Below are positions 1 to 9,068 of a DNA stretch of 64,000 bases, in pieces. The notes beneath the pieces are model-generated. The model had not been told where the DNA came from and made no database searches. It saw nothing but the letters and a program-made list of their open reading frames with translations. The DNA is taken from NCBI RefSeq assembly GCF_019392335.1, contig NZ_JAHXRQ010000001.1, positions 186,001-250,000 of the forward strand, read 5' to 3'. Within the stretch, counting starts at the first letter, position 1; each line of letters starts with the position of its first letter. The position numbers and the translations under genes were made by a program. This DNA is from Mameliella sp. CS4 (lineage in GTDB: Bacteria; Pseudomonadota; Alphaproteobacteria; Rhodobacterales; Rhodobacteraceae).

Positions 1-530
1 CCGGAATAGCCGAACTTGTAGTCGGACATGCCGTCGGTGCAGATCTCGTGGTTCATGACAAGGGTCACATGTTCGCCCATCTTGGCGCCCAGCAGGGCGA
101 AAGGATGGTCGCGGCTGGTGGCGGCGGTCAGGTTCGATGCGCTGAACACCTTGTCGTCGTCATCGGGACGGGTGAAGGTCAGCTTGTCGTTCTGGGTCAC
201 GGTCGCGCTCCAGAACGGTTCGGTGCCGAAACACTTGAACTGATAGCCGGCGGGCAGCTCGGTGCCTTCCTGGCGCTCCATCGACTCCAACGGCACCCAG
301 CCGGACAGGCCCGTGACGTTGACCCGGCCCCAGCCGTCATCTTCCTCGATCACTTCGACCAGCCGGGCATCGTGGTCCAGCGCACCGATCACGGTGCCGT
401 TTTCCGTCGGGCGGGTGCGCATGTTCAGCACGTCGCCGTCATCCACTCCGGTGACGTTGTAGAGCGCCGGGAAATCCTGCGCGGAAGCCGCCCCTGCAAG
501 GCAGATGAAAATGGCTGCAAATTTTTTCAT
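1..530 (-). CDS. Secreted SH3-domain / COG3650-like protein (partial, 3' end outside window)
   Basis: The reading frame opens at the ATG on the complement of 528-530 and runs off the left edge, so about 176 residues are visible. The N-terminus MKKFAAIFICLAGAASAQ is a typical Sec signal peptide with an AxA-like cleavage site. Residues about 22-85 look like a bacterial SH3 domain (NMRTRPTENGTVIGAL, then WGRVNVTGLSGWVP). The following part holds CFGTEPFWS and, near the edge, CTDGMSDYKFGY, which match the paired cysteine motifs of the COG3650 family of uncharacterised envelope proteins. The likely location is the periplasm; the function is unknown. It is transcribed toward the window edge, just downstream of the export permease gene on the same strand. 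Confidence 0.8.
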   Translation of the reverse strand, partial: MKKFAAIFICLAGAASAQDFPALYNVTGVDDGDVLNMRTRPTENGTVIGALDHDARLVEVIEEDDGWGRVNVTGLSGWVPLESMERQEGTELPAGYQFKCFGTEPFWSATVTQNDKLTFTRPDDDDKVFSASNLTAATSRDHPFALLGAKMGEHVTLVMNHEICTDGMSDYKFGYS

Positions 531-578
531 TACTTTCTCGTCCTTATGTCCGCGCCCAAGCCCGGAAGAGCGAGACCG

Positions 579-1409
579 TCAGCGGCGCGCGCTCCACGAG
601 GCCGAGGCGTGTTTGCGGGTGTAGAACTCACCCATAAGACCAATCATCACCAGAATGATACTCAGATATAACGCATATTCCCAGTCGGAATTCCGGGGGT
701 TGTAATCCACGAAAGCATACCCACGGGACTGGTCGATGGTGTGGAACAGGGGATTCCAGTCGAACATGACCAGCATGGAGCTGGGCAGCGTGTTGGCCAC
801 GAACATCTTGCCGCTCGCGATCATGTTGGCACGCTGGTACACGGTCGAGATGATGCTGACCGGGGTCGGAAACCAGGGCTTGGCCGCCAGAAAGACCAGC
901 CCGATCGCGCCGCCCGAGAACCAGGACAGCAGGATCATCGCCATGCACCCGATCGGATCGTGGATTTCCTGCATGACCTCGGGATTGAAGGCCACGTCGT
1001 AGACGAAGAGAATCACCATCAGCGAGAGGATCTGGATGTAGAGCGTAGAGATCATCGCCGAGACGATGGCGATGGCCGTATTCATCGGCGCATGCTGCAT
1101 CATCGGGCTGGCCGGCCCCTCGGACCCGGCGACGGCGCCCAGTGTCTTGGTATGCGTCATGAAGAGAAAGACACCGGTCATGATGTAGACAAGGAAATCG
1201 CCGCGCAGGGCCGCGCTGCGCATCCCGAGGATCTGGAACATGAAATAGAACGCCAGGACGAAGATGATCGTCTGCAGCATATTCATGAAGATCGCCATGA
1301 AGGCATTGCCATGCGTCTTGCGCACCGCGCGCACGGAATTGTGGTAGATCAATTCAAGGATATAGATAAAGGAACCCAGCCGGGAGCGGGGTCTTGAAAC
1401 CTGAAACAT
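579..1409 (-). CDS. ABC-2 type polysaccharide export permease (KpsM/Wzm-like)
   Basis: The protein has 276 residues with about six hydrophobic segments and the layout of ABC-2 permeases that export capsular or other polysaccharides. It begins MFQVSRPRSRLGSFIYILEL, and the early segment FMAIFMNMLQTIIFVLAFYF is followed by further membrane spans. I chose the ATG at 1409 because GGAG lies 8 nt upstream; a longer frame to 1475 has no such signal and adds an unlikely N-terminus. No ATPase partner is visible, though one could lie left of the window. Divergent cysQ and downstream sugar genes on the other strand support a role in surface-glycan export. The identity as a polysaccharide rather than a drug exporter rests mainly on this context. 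Confidence 0.75.
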   Translation of the reverse strand: MFQVSRPRSRLGSFIYILELIYHNSVRAVRKTHGNAFMAIFMNMLQTIIFVLAFYFMFQILGMRSAALRGDFLVYIMTGVFLFMTHTKTLGAVAGSEGPASPMMQHAPMNTAIAIVSAMISTLYIQILSLMVILFVYDVAFNPEVMQEIHDPIGCMAMILLSWFSGGAIGLVFLAAKPWFPTPVSIISTVYQRANMIASGKMFVANTLPSSMLVMFDWNPLFHTIDQSRGYAFVDYNPRNSDWEYALYLSIILVMIGLMGEFYTRKHASASWSARR

Positions 1410-1537
1410 CTTGCCTGCTCCGGGTGCGCCCTTGTGATCGACCGCACACTTGCCGTTTTTGTTTACGGGCAGCATAAGGCCCGCAAGCTTTCAAATCAAT
1501 AAATCCGCGCGAGGCCCGCGCGGTCTGGAGCCTTGTC

Positions 1538-2335
1538 ATGAATTATTCCGAGCTGACCACCGTGATGCGCCGCCTTGCCCTGCAGGCCGGCGAAAAGATC
1601 ATGGAGATCTACAACTCCGACGATTTCGAGGTCATGGTGAAGTCCGACAACAGCCCCGTCACCGCGGCCGACGAGGCCGCCGACGCGCTGATTTCCGAGG
1701 GCCTGCGCGAGGCCTTTCCCGACGTGGCGCTGGTGACAGAGGAACAGGCCGACAGCCATGACGTCTCTGCCATGACCTTCCTGATCGTGGATCCGCTGGA
1801 CGGCACCAAGGAATTCATCAAGCGCCGCGGCGATTTCACCGTGAACATCGCCCTCGTCGAGGACGGCGTGCCGACGCGCGGCGTCGTCTATGCCCCCGCC
1901 AAGGGCCGCATGTTCTACACCGACAGCGTCGGCAAATCGGTCGAGGAGACGGGCCCCTTCAACCTGGAAACCGCCGGGGAAACCAATCCGATCAGCGTCA
2001 CCGACCCCGACAATTCCAAGCTGATGGTGGTGGCGTCGAAATCGCACCGCGACCAGGCCACCGACGACTACATCGCCAAGTATGACGTCAAGGACATGAC
2101 CAGCGCCGGTTCCTCGCTGAAGTTCTGCCTTGTCGCCACCGGCGAGGCCGATCTTTATCCGCGCCTGGGCCGCACGATGGAATGGGACACCGCCGCCGGT
2201 CACGCCGTCCTGCACGGCGCAGGCGGCCGGGTGGTGCGTTTCGACGACCACACGCCGCTGGCCTATGGCAAGGAAGGCTTCGCCAACCCCTTCTTCATCG
2301 CCTACGCTCCGGGGGTGGAGCTGAAAGAGGCCTGA
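1538..2335 (+). CDS. cysQ: 3'(2'),5'-bisphosphate nucleotidase CysQ
   Basis: The 265-residue protein belongs to the inositol monophosphatase superfamily. It shows the metal-binding set of that fold: SPVTAADEAAD near residue 40, TEEQ near 67, DPLDGTKEF near 85-93, and MEWDTAAGHAVL near 215. CysQ hydrolyses 3'-phosphoadenosine 5'-phosphate (PAP) to AMP, removing the inhibitory product of PAPS-dependent sulfotransferases and PAPS reductase. GGAG lies about 6 nt before the ATG. The gene is followed after 6 nt by a glycosyltransferase gene, so the two are probably co-transcribed. A PAP phosphatase inside a glycan cluster that also encodes sulfotransferase-like proteins points to glycan sulfation. 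Other inositol-phosphatase-family activities cannot be excluded from sequence alone. Confidence 0.88.
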   Translation: MNYSELTTVMRRLALQAGEKIMEIYNSDDFEVMVKSDNSPVTAADEAADALISEGLREAFPDVALVTEEQADSHDVSAMTFLIVDPLDGTKEFIKRRGDFTVNIALVEDGVPTRGVVYAPAKGRMFYTDSVGKSVEETGPFNLETAGETNPISVTDPDNSKLMVVASKSHRDQATDDYIAKYDVKDMTSAGSSLKFCLVATGEADLYPRLGRTMEWDTAAGHAVLHGAGGRVVRFDDHTPLAYGKEGFANPFFIAYAPGVELKEA

Positions 2336-2341
2336 AGCAAC

Positions 2342-3565
2342 GTGACCCCGCCGGTCAGCATCGTCATCGTCAGCCGGGACCGCCCGGCGGCGCTGATGCG
2401 TTGCCTGACCGGCGTGGCGCAACTGGACTACGCGCCCTTCGAGGTGATCGTGGTCGCCTGCCCCGAGGGCGCCGAGGCCGTGGCTAGCCGCCCCGATGCA
2501 CTGCAGATCAAGCTGATCCGCTACGACGAGGCGAATATTTCCGCTGCCCGAAATCTGGGCATCGGCGCCGCAAGCGGTGAAATTGTCGCCTTTGTCGATG
2601 ATGACGCGGTGCCGGAACCGCTCTGGCTGCGGCACCTGGTGGCGCCCTTTTCGGACGACCGCCTGGCCTGCACCGGCGGCTACGTGATCGGGCGCAACGG
2701 CATCTCCTTCCAGTGGCGGGCACGCAGTGTCGACAGGACTGGCACCGCCCATGACCTAGACGTGACAGGCGACGACGCCGTGGCGCCCAGCCCTCCCGAA
2801 GGCCAGGCCATCAAGACCGAGGGCACCAACATGGCGGTGCGCCGGTCGGTGCTGGCCGAGATGGGCGGTTTTGACCCGGCCTTTCGGTTCTACCTGGACG
2901 AAACCGACCTGAACCTGCGCCTGACCGCCGAGGGGCATCTGACCGCTCTGGTGCCGCTGGCGCAGGTGCATCACGGGTTCGCCGAAAGCCCCCGCCGCGC
3001 CCGCGACCGCAGCCCGCGCGACCTGAGCCAGATCGGCGCGTCAAAGATGGTCTTTTTGCGCAAACACTGCCCGGAAAAGGCGCGCAAACAGGCGTGGAAA
3101 GCGTTTGCGCAGGCGCAACGCCGGCGGCTGTTGCGGTTCATGCAGCGCGGGACACTGGACCCTGCGGACGTGACGCGGCTGATGCGCGGGCTGCGCCGTG
3201 GCGCGAAAGAGGGCGCGACCCGCGCCTTTGGCGACACCCCGCCGCTGCCCCCGGCGGATCAGCCCTTCCTGCCCTTTCCCGGCCGCCCGGACGCGCCACG
3301 CATCCACCTGTCCGGTCGTCCCTGGCAGGCCAGCCGCCTGCGCTCCGAGGCGGCGAAAGCGGTGGAAAACGGCGCCATCGTCAGCCTGTTCATCTTCTCT
3401 CCGACGGCCCGCCGCCACCGTGTCCGCTTTACCCCTGACGGCGTCTGGCAGCAGTCGGGCGGTCTCTTTGGACAAAGCCTGCGAGAGGGGCGTGCGATCC
3501 GTCCATGGCTCTTTTCTTCTCGCGTCACATCAGAGATTGTGCGAGTGCAGAAACCGCGAGGTTAA
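2342..3565 (+). CDS. Family 2 glycosyltransferase
   Basis: The protein has 407 residues and a GTG start 7 nt after cysQ. The N-terminal GT-A domain is clear: SIVIVSRDRPAAL at the start, NISAARNLGIGAASGEIVAFVDDDAVP with the metal-binding DDD near residue 90, and GTNMAVRRSVLAEMGGFDPAF followed by LDETDLNLRL, the conserved acceptor-side ED region. About 200 further residues, rich in arginine and without a recognised domain, form the C-terminal half. It should transfer a nucleotide-activated sugar to a growing glycan on the cytoplasmic side of the membrane. Donor and acceptor cannot be inferred. Confidence 0.85.
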   Translation: MTPPVSIVIVSRDRPAALMRCLTGVAQLDYAPFEVIVVACPEGAEAVASRPDALQIKLIRYDEANISAARNLGIGAASGEIVAFVDDDAVPEPLWLRHLVAPFSDDRLACTGGYVIGRNGISFQWRARSVDRTGTAHDLDVTGDDAVAPSPPEGQAIKTEGTNMAVRRSVLAEMGGFDPAFRFYLDETDLNLRLTAEGHLTALVPLAQVHHGFAESPRRARDRSPRDLSQIGASKMVFLRKHCPEKARKQAWKAFAQAQRRRLLRFMQRGTLDPADVTRLMRGLRRGAKEGATRAFGDTPPLPPADQPFLPFPGRPDAPRIHLSGRPWQASRLRSEAAKAVENGAIVSLFIFSPTARRHRVRFTPDGVWQQSGGLFGQSLREGRAIRPWLFSSRVTSEIVRVQKPRG

Positions 3566-3615
3566 TGCGCCATCGTGGGTCCGAAAGGGCCGTCATGACA
3601 TATTGGGAACACAAC

Positions 3616-3645
3616 TTTACCAAGGTTTTTACCCTGCCTTAGGAT
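3616..3645 (+). promoter_or_regulatory. Candidate sigma-70-type promoter for galU
   Basis: TTTACC at 3616-3621 and TAGGAT at 3640-3645 are separated by 18 nt. Each matches its consensus hexamer at four of six positions. They sit in the 126-nt gap before galU, which would give a leader of about 40 nt. The call is based on pattern only. Confidence 0.3.
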
Positions 3646-3691
3646 ATGCAGGCCCCAACCGGCCCCAAGGCAAGGACATATGGAGACTGTA

Positions 3692-4582
3692 ATGAACACG
3701 AAAGTCACCAAGGCGATCTTTCCCGTGGCGGGGCTTGGCACCCGCTTCCTGCCGGCCACCAAATCCGTTCCGAAAGAAATCATGACTCTGGTGGACCGTC
3801 CGCTGGTCCAATACGCCATCGACGAGGCACGCGCCGCCGGGATCGAAGAGTTCATCTTTGTCACCTCGCGCGGCAAGGGCGCGCTGGAGGATTACTTCGA
3901 CGTCGCCCCCCAACTGGAAGACGAGTTGCGCCGCAAGGGCAAGGACAAGCTTCTGGACATCCTGCTGTCGACCAACATGGACTCGGGCGAAATCGCCTAT
4001 ATCCGCCAGCACAAGGCGCTTGGCCTGGGCCATGCCATCTGGTGCGCCCGCCGGCTGGTCGGGAACGAACCCTTTGCCGTCATGCTGCCCGACGACGTGA
4101 TCGCCGCAGACAAACCCTGCCTCCAGCAGATGGTCGAGGCCTACCAGGAAACCGGCGGCTGCATGGTCGCCGCGATGGAAGTACCGCGCGACAAGGTCAG
4201 CGCCTACGGCGTGCTCGATTGTTCCGAGGACATGGGCCACATGGTCAAGGTGCAGGGCATGGTCGAGAAACCCAAGGCCGAAGACGCGCCGTCCAACCTG
4301 GCGGTGATCGGGCGCTACATCCTGTCTCCGGACGTGTTCAAGCACCTGGAAAATCCCGAAACCGGCGCCGGCGGTGAAATCCAGCTGACCGACGCCATCG
4401 CCAAGGAAATCGACAGCAGCGGCGTCTATGGCTATCGTTTCAACGGTCAGCGGTTCGACTGCGGATCGAAGGCCGGGTTCCTGCAGGCGACCGTGGCCTT
4501 TGGCCTGGCGCGCGACGATCTCAAGGATGACCTGGGCGCCTATCTCGACGAACTGGCGGTGACCCGCAGAGCCGCGGAGTAA
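3692..4582 (+). CDS. galU: UTP-glucose-1-phosphate uridylyltransferase
   Basis: The 296-residue protein makes UDP-glucose from UTP and glucose-1-phosphate. It starts MNTKVTKAIFPVAGLGTRFLP, containing the nucleotide-binding GLGTRFLPATKSVPKE signature of GalU, and later has AVMLPDDVI and GAGGEIQLTDAI typical of the family. The ATG at 3692 is preferred over the one at 3680 because GGAG (3682-3685) ends 6 nt before it. galE follows after only 4 nt, so the pair supplies UDP-glucose and UDP-galactose for the adjacent glycosyltransferases. Length and motifs are normal for the family. Confidence 0.95.
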   Translation: MNTKVTKAIFPVAGLGTRFLPATKSVPKEIMTLVDRPLVQYAIDEARAAGIEEFIFVTSRGKGALEDYFDVAPQLEDELRRKGKDKLLDILLSTNMDSGEIAYIRQHKALGLGHAIWCARRLVGNEPFAVMLPDDVIAADKPCLQQMVEAYQETGGCMVAAMEVPRDKVSAYGVLDCSEDMGHMVKVQGMVEKPKAEDAPSNLAVIGRYILSPDVFKHLENPETGAGGEIQLTDAIAKEIDSSGVYGYRFNGQRFDCGSKAGFLQATVAFGLARDDLKDDLGAYLDELAVTRRAAE

Positions 4583-4586
4583 CCCC

Positions 4587-5570
4587 GTGAGTCGGGTCCT
4601 GGTCACGGGCGGGGCGGGCTATATCGGCAGCCACGCCTGCAAGGCATTGAGGGCGGCGGGCTATACGCCCGTCACCTACGACAACCTCGTCACCGGCTGG
4701 AAGGACGCGGTCAAGTTCGGCCCCTTCGAACAGGGCAGCCTTTCCGACCGCGCCCGCCTGGACGAGGTCTTCGCCAAGTGGCAGCCCATCGCCGTCATGC
4801 ATTTCGCCGCCCTGAGCCAAGTCGGCGAGGCAATGGCCAAACCGGGCCTTTACTGGCGCAACAACGTCGAAGGCTCGCTGACCCTGATCGAGGCCGCCTG
4901 CGCCGCGGGCTGCCTCGACTTCGTCTTTTCCTCGACCTGCGCCACCTACGGCGAACATGACAATGTCGTGCTGGACGAAAACACCCCGCAAGAGCCGCTG
5001 AACGCCTATGGCGCGTCAAAACGCGCGGTGGAAAACATCCTGCGGGACTTCGAGGCCTCGCACGGGCTGAAATCGGTGATCTTTCGCTATTTCAACGTGG
5101 CGGGCGCCGACCCCGAGGGCGAGGTGGGTGAACATCACCGCCCCGAGACGCACCTGATCCCGGTCATGCTGGAGGCGGTGGACGGCAAGCGCCCCGGGCT
5201 GACCGTGCATGGCACGGATTACGACACGCCCGACGGCACCTGCATCCGCGACTATGTCCATGTCATGGACCTGGTCGAGGCGCATGTGCTGGGCCTGCGC
5301 TGGCTGCGAGACGGCAAGGGCAGCCGGGTTTTCAACCTGGGCACCGGGTGCGGCTTTTCCGTGCGCGAGGTGATCACGGCGGCGGGCCAGGTGACCAACC
5401 TGCCCGTGCCCTGCACCGATGGCCCGCGCCGCGCAGGAGATGCGACAAAGCTGGTCTCGGGCTCGACCCGCGCCAGCGAGGACCTGGGATGGGAGCCGTT
5501 TCGCTCGACCATGCCGCAGATGATCGCCGACGCCTGGCGCTGGCATAAGCATGGCCATTACTCCGCGTGA
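4587..5570 (+). CDS. galE: UDP-glucose 4-epimerase
   Basis: The 327-residue short-chain dehydrogenase-type protein starts MSRVLVTGGAGYIGSHACKAL, with the GxxGxxG NAD-binding loop at residues 7-13. The catalytic YxxxK is seen in NAYGASKRAVE near residue 140, preceded by the conserved SSTCATYG. Other GalE hallmarks are FRYFNVAGADPEG and RDYVHVMDLVEAH. It interconverts UDP-glucose and UDP-galactose. The GTG start lies 4 nt after galU, and its 3' end overlaps the next glycosyltransferase gene by 20 nt, indicating one operon. Confidence 0.95.
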   Translation: MSRVLVTGGAGYIGSHACKALRAAGYTPVTYDNLVTGWKDAVKFGPFEQGSLSDRARLDEVFAKWQPIAVMHFAALSQVGEAMAKPGLYWRNNVEGSLTLIEAACAAGCLDFVFSSTCATYGEHDNVVLDENTPQEPLNAYGASKRAVENILRDFEASHGLKSVIFRYFNVAGADPEGEVGEHHRPETHLIPVMLEAVDGKRPGLTVHGTDYDTPDGTCIRDYVHVMDLVEAHVLGLRWLRDGKGSRVFNLGTGCGFSVREVITAAGQVTNLPVPCTDGPRRAGDATKLVSGSTRASEDLGWEPFRSTMPQMIADAWRWHKHGHYSA

Positions 5571-6735
5571 ACGCCTGCTGGACCTGACCCGGCTTGTCAG
5601 CCGGGCAGGCCGCCCCATGACCGGCGTCGACCGCGTGGAATTCGCCTATCTCACCCATCTGTTTCAGCACGGGCCTCTCTGGGGGCTGGTGCGCTCGTCA
5701 CTGGGCTATGTTCTGCTGGATACGCGCGGCTGTGTGGCCCTGCGCGACCGGATCGCGGCGCAGAACTGGGGGGCCCCCGATCGGCTGTCGCGGATCAAGC
5801 GCGGGCTGGACCCAATACGGATGCGGGCGGAATCGGACCTGCGGCGTCTTTGCGTGGCACGCTGCCTGCCGCTGCGCCTTGGCGCCATGCTGCGCCGCCA
5901 TCTGCCACGCGGCCTCACCTATGTGAACACCGGCCACACCAACCTGACGGATCGTGTCCTGTCGGCACTGCAAGGTATCGACGCCCCTGTGACGGTGTTT
6001 ATCCATGACACCATCCCGCTGGACGTGCCGCAGTACCAGCGCCCCGGCACGGTCGACCGTTTTCGCCATTTCCTGAACCGCGCCGCGCGGGCGGATCTGC
6101 TGGTCTGCAACTCGCACCAGACAGAGACCGACTTGGCACGCCACCTCCCGGCAGAGCGCCTGCCGCAAACGATCTCGGCCCCGCTGGGGCTGGACCTGAG
6201 GACCCCGACGCAAGCGCCGGATGGTCCCTGGCAGGCGCCCTATTTCGTCACCCTTGGCACCATCGAACCCCGCAAGAACCACGCCCTGCTGCTGGACCTC
6301 TGGGAGGAGATCCCGGAGGCGCACCTGCTGATCTGCGGCAGCCGGGGATGGGAAAACCACGCGGTCTTTGCCCGGCTCGACGCCCGCCCGCCCCGTGTGC
6401 ATGAGCTGCCCGGACTGGATGACGGGCAGGTGGCCGCGCTTTTGCAGGGCAGCGCCGGGATGCTCTTTCCCAGCTTCGCCGAGGGCTATGGCCTGCCCCC
6501 GGTCGAGGCGGCGGCGCTTGGCGTACCGTTGCTGCTGAACAACCTCCCGATTTACTGGGAGGTTCTGGGCGACATTCCCGTTTACGCAGATGTTGCGGAC
6601 AAGTATCTTTGGCGCAAAGAGATAAGCCGGATGGCAGCGGATCATCAGGCGGGACGGACCCGCGCGGAGCAGGCACCGCGTTTTGCGCCCCCGACATGGG
6701 CGGCACATTTCAAAACGGTCTTAACCCTGACCTGA
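5551..6735 (+). CDS. Group 1 (GT4-like) glycosyltransferase
   Basis: The 394-residue protein has the GT-B layout of group 1 glycosyltransferases. The C-terminal donor domain carries YFVTLGTIEPRKNHALLL and FPSFAEGYGLPPVEAAALGVPLL, the latter containing the E-x7-E nucleotide-sugar motif. The N-terminal half includes VTVFIHDTIPLDVPQYQRP, typical of mannosyltransferase-like members. The start overlaps galE by 20 nt, so translation is probably coupled. It presumably adds one sugar in the polysaccharide made by this cluster; the donor is unknown. Confidence 0.85.
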   Translation: MAITPRERLLDLTRLVSRAGRPMTGVDRVEFAYLTHLFQHGPLWGLVRSSLGYVLLDTRGCVALRDRIAAQNWGAPDRLSRIKRGLDPIRMRAESDLRRLCVARCLPLRLGAMLRRHLPRGLTYVNTGHTNLTDRVLSALQGIDAPVTVFIHDTIPLDVPQYQRPGTVDRFRHFLNRAARADLLVCNSHQTETDLARHLPAERLPQTISAPLGLDLRTPTQAPDGPWQAPYFVTLGTIEPRKNHALLLDLWEEIPEAHLLICGSRGWENHAVFARLDARPPRVHELPGLDDGQVAALLQGSAGMLFPSFAEGYGLPPVEAAALGVPLLLNNLPIYWEVLGDIPVYADVADKYLWRKEISRMAADHQAGRTRAEQAPRFAPPTWAAHFKTVLTLT

Positions 6736-6786
6736 TAGCAGCCCAGGACAGGGCGCCCGTCCGGCGCGATTGAAGAGGCACGCATT

Positions 6787-7797
6787 TTGGGCGCATGGCA
6801 AGCATACCGGCTGAGGATGCAACGGAAACGCTGGCGTATCCGCGCCGTCCGCAAACGCCGTGAACTGCGTCCACTGGCGAACCGCACCGATCAGATCCGC
6901 CCCTCGGACATCCTGCTGTTCTCGACCCAGCGGAACGAGGGCATCCGCCTTCCCTATTTCCTGCGCTACTACCGCGAGATGGGGGTGAGTCATTTCTTTT
7001 TCGTCGACAACGACAGCACCGATGGCTCTGCGGATTACCTTGCCGATCAACCGGATGTCTCTGTCTGGACCACGCGCGCCAGCTACAAGCGCGCGCGCTT
7101 CGGCATGGACTGGCTCAACTGGCTGCTGCTGAAACACGCGCATGGCCACTGGGCGCTGACCGTCGACCCGGATGAATTCTTTCTCTACCCGTTCTGCGAC
7201 ACGCGCCCCCTGCGCGCGCTGACTGACTGGCTGGATGCCTCTTCGATCAAGTCGTTCTCGGCCATGCTGCTGGACATGTACCCCAAGGGCCGGATCGATC
7301 TGCACCCCTACCAGTCCGGGCAGGACCCGATGGAAATCGCCAACTGGTTCGATGCCGGCAATTACGCGATCCAGAAGAACCCCAGGTTCGGCAATCTCTG
7401 GATACAGGGCGGGCCGCGCGCGCGGATGTTCTTTGCCGACAAACCCGCGCTGGCGCCCGCGCTGAACAAGATCCCGCTGGTGAAATGGGACCGGCGCTAT
7501 GCCTATGTTTCCTCCACCCACAACCTGCTGCCGCGCGGGCTGAACCAGGTCTACGACGAATGGGGTGGCGAAAAGGCCAGCGGCATCCTGCTGCACACGA
7601 AATTCCTGTCCACCTTCGGTGCAAAGGCCGAAGAGGAACTGACACGCGGCGAGCACTACGGCGCCAGCCGCGAATACATCGCCTATGCCGAAGGGGTGCG
7701 GGACAACCCGGACCTCTGGTGCAAATGGTCGGAACGCTACATCAACTGGCGCCAGCTTGAGATCCTCGGCCTCATGTCCAAGGGCAACTGGGCATGA
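6787..7797 (+). CDS. Glycosyltransferase family 2-like protein
   Basis: The 336-residue protein carries LLFSTQRNEGIRLPYFLRYY, then FFFVDNDSTDGSADYL and ALTVDPDEFFLYP. This is the arrangement of the Glyco_tranf_2_4/GT92-like group, with DPDEFF as a probable metal-binding motif. A TTG start at 6787 is supported by GAGG 8 nt upstream; the next in-frame ATG at 6817 is a possible alternative. The 3' end overlaps the next gene by 4 nt (ATGA), so it is part of the same operon. No signal peptide is visible. The sugar specificity is unknown. Confidence 0.8.
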   Translation: MGAWQAYRLRMQRKRWRIRAVRKRRELRPLANRTDQIRPSDILLFSTQRNEGIRLPYFLRYYREMGVSHFFFVDNDSTDGSADYLADQPDVSVWTTRASYKRARFGMDWLNWLLLKHAHGHWALTVDPDEFFLYPFCDTRPLRALTDWLDASSIKSFSAMLLDMYPKGRIDLHPYQSGQDPMEIANWFDAGNYAIQKNPRFGNLWIQGGPRARMFFADKPALAPALNKIPLVKWDRRYAYVSSTHNLLPRGLNQVYDEWGGEKASGILLHTKFLSTFGAKAEEELTRGEHYGASREYIAYAEGVRDNPDLWCKWSERYINWRQLEILGLMSKGNWA

Positions 7798-9065
7798 GCG
7801 TCGGTGTCGTCATGCTGGTCCACACTGCCTTTGACCGGGCCGAGCAGGTGGCGCGGCACTGGGCCTCGGGCGGGTGCCCGGTGGTGATTCACGTAGATGC
7901 CAAGGTCGGCAAACCCGCGTTTGACAATTTCCGCAAGGCGCTGGCCGATCTGCCCGATGTGCGGTTCTGCAAACGCCACCGCTGTGAATGGGGCACCTGG
8001 GGCCTTGTCGCCGCCAGCCAGGATGCGGCCCAGCTGATGCTGGACAGCTGGCCCGAGGTACGGCACGTCTACTTGTCGTCCGGCTCTTGCCTGCCACTGC
8101 GGCCGGTGACCGAATTGCAGGCCTACCTGGCCCAGCGTCCGCGCACCGATTTCATCGAAAGCGCGACTACCGCGGATGTGCCCTGGACGGTCGGCGGGCT
8201 GGATCATGAGCGTTTCACGCTGCAATTCCCGTTTTCCTGGCGCAACCAGCGGTATCTTTTCGACAGGTTCGTCGATCTGCAAAGGACCGTGGGCTATGCC
8301 CGTCGCATCCCCGAGGGGCTGGTGCCGCATATGGGCAGCCAGTGGTGGTGCCTGACCCGCCAGACCCTGACCGCGATCCTGCAGGACCCGCAGCGACCAA
8401 GGTATGACCGCTATTTCCGCCGTGTCTGGATTCCCGACGAAAGCTATTTCCAGACGCTGGCGCGGATGTACTCGACACAGATCGAAAGCCGGTCGCTGAC
8501 GCTGTCGAAATTCGATTTCCAGGGCAAGCCGCACATCTTCTACGACGATCACCTGCAGCTTTTGCGCCGGTCCGACTGCTTCGTCGCGCGCAAGATCTGG
8601 CCGCATGCGGACCGCCTGTACCAGTCGTTCCTGGCCCACCCGAACACCGGCCAGCAAAGGCAGGACCCGAACCCGGGCAAGATCGACCGTATCTTTGCCA
8701 AGGCGGTCGATCGCCGGACCCGTGGCCGCCCCGGCCTCTACATGCAAAGCCGGTTCCCGACCCCTGGCTGGGAAAACGGCGTGACAGCCGGAAAATACTC
8801 GGTCTTCCAGGGGTTCGCAGAGCTCTTCAAGGACTTCGAGCGCTGGCTGGGCAAGGCCACCGGCGCGCAGGTGCATGGCCATCTCTTTGCACCGCAACGG
8901 GCAGAATTCGCCGGCGGCGAAACCGTTATCGCCGGGGCGCTGCCGGACAATGCGCAACTGCGGGACGCCAACCCCAAGGCCTTTCTGACCAATCTGCTGT
9001 GGAACACACGCGGCGAGCGCCAGTGTTTCCAATACGGGCCAGCCGACACGCCCAAGGTCCTTTAG
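7794..9065 (+). CDS. GT14 core-2/I-branching-type glycosyltransferase, truncated by an in-frame TAG
   Basis: The 423-residue product is related to beta-1,6-N-acetylglucosaminyltransferases (Branch family). It starts MSVGVVMLVHTAFDRAEQVARH and contains IHVDAKVG, CEWGTWGLVAASQDA, YLSSGSCLPLRPV, GSQWWCLTRQTL and WIPDESYFQTLARM. These correspond one by one to motifs in the intact paralogue encoded at 33584-35158. The frame ends at TAG 9063-9065, but the next codons in the same frame (CAC, then ATG at 9069) continue as open sequence for 142 more codons. The catalytic part is complete; the lost part is a C-terminal region whose function I cannot name. Translation starts by ATGA overlap with the upstream gene. 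Confidence 0.8.
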   Translation: MSVGVVMLVHTAFDRAEQVARHWASGGCPVVIHVDAKVGKPAFDNFRKALADLPDVRFCKRHRCEWGTWGLVAASQDAAQLMLDSWPEVRHVYLSSGSCLPLRPVTELQAYLAQRPRTDFIESATTADVPWTVGGLDHERFTLQFPFSWRNQRYLFDRFVDLQRTVGYARRIPEGLVPHMGSQWWCLTRQTLTAILQDPQRPRYDRYFRRVWIPDESYFQTLARMYSTQIESRSLTLSKFDFQGKPHIFYDDHLQLLRRSDCFVARKIWPHADRLYQSFLAHPNTGQQRQDPNPGKIDRIFAKAVDRRTRGRPGLYMQSRFPTPGWENGVTAGKYSVFQGFAELFKDFERWLGKATGAQVHGHLFAPQRAEFAGGETVIAGALPDNAQLRDANPKAFLTNLLWNTRGERQCFQYGPADTPKVL

Positions 9066-9068
9066 CAC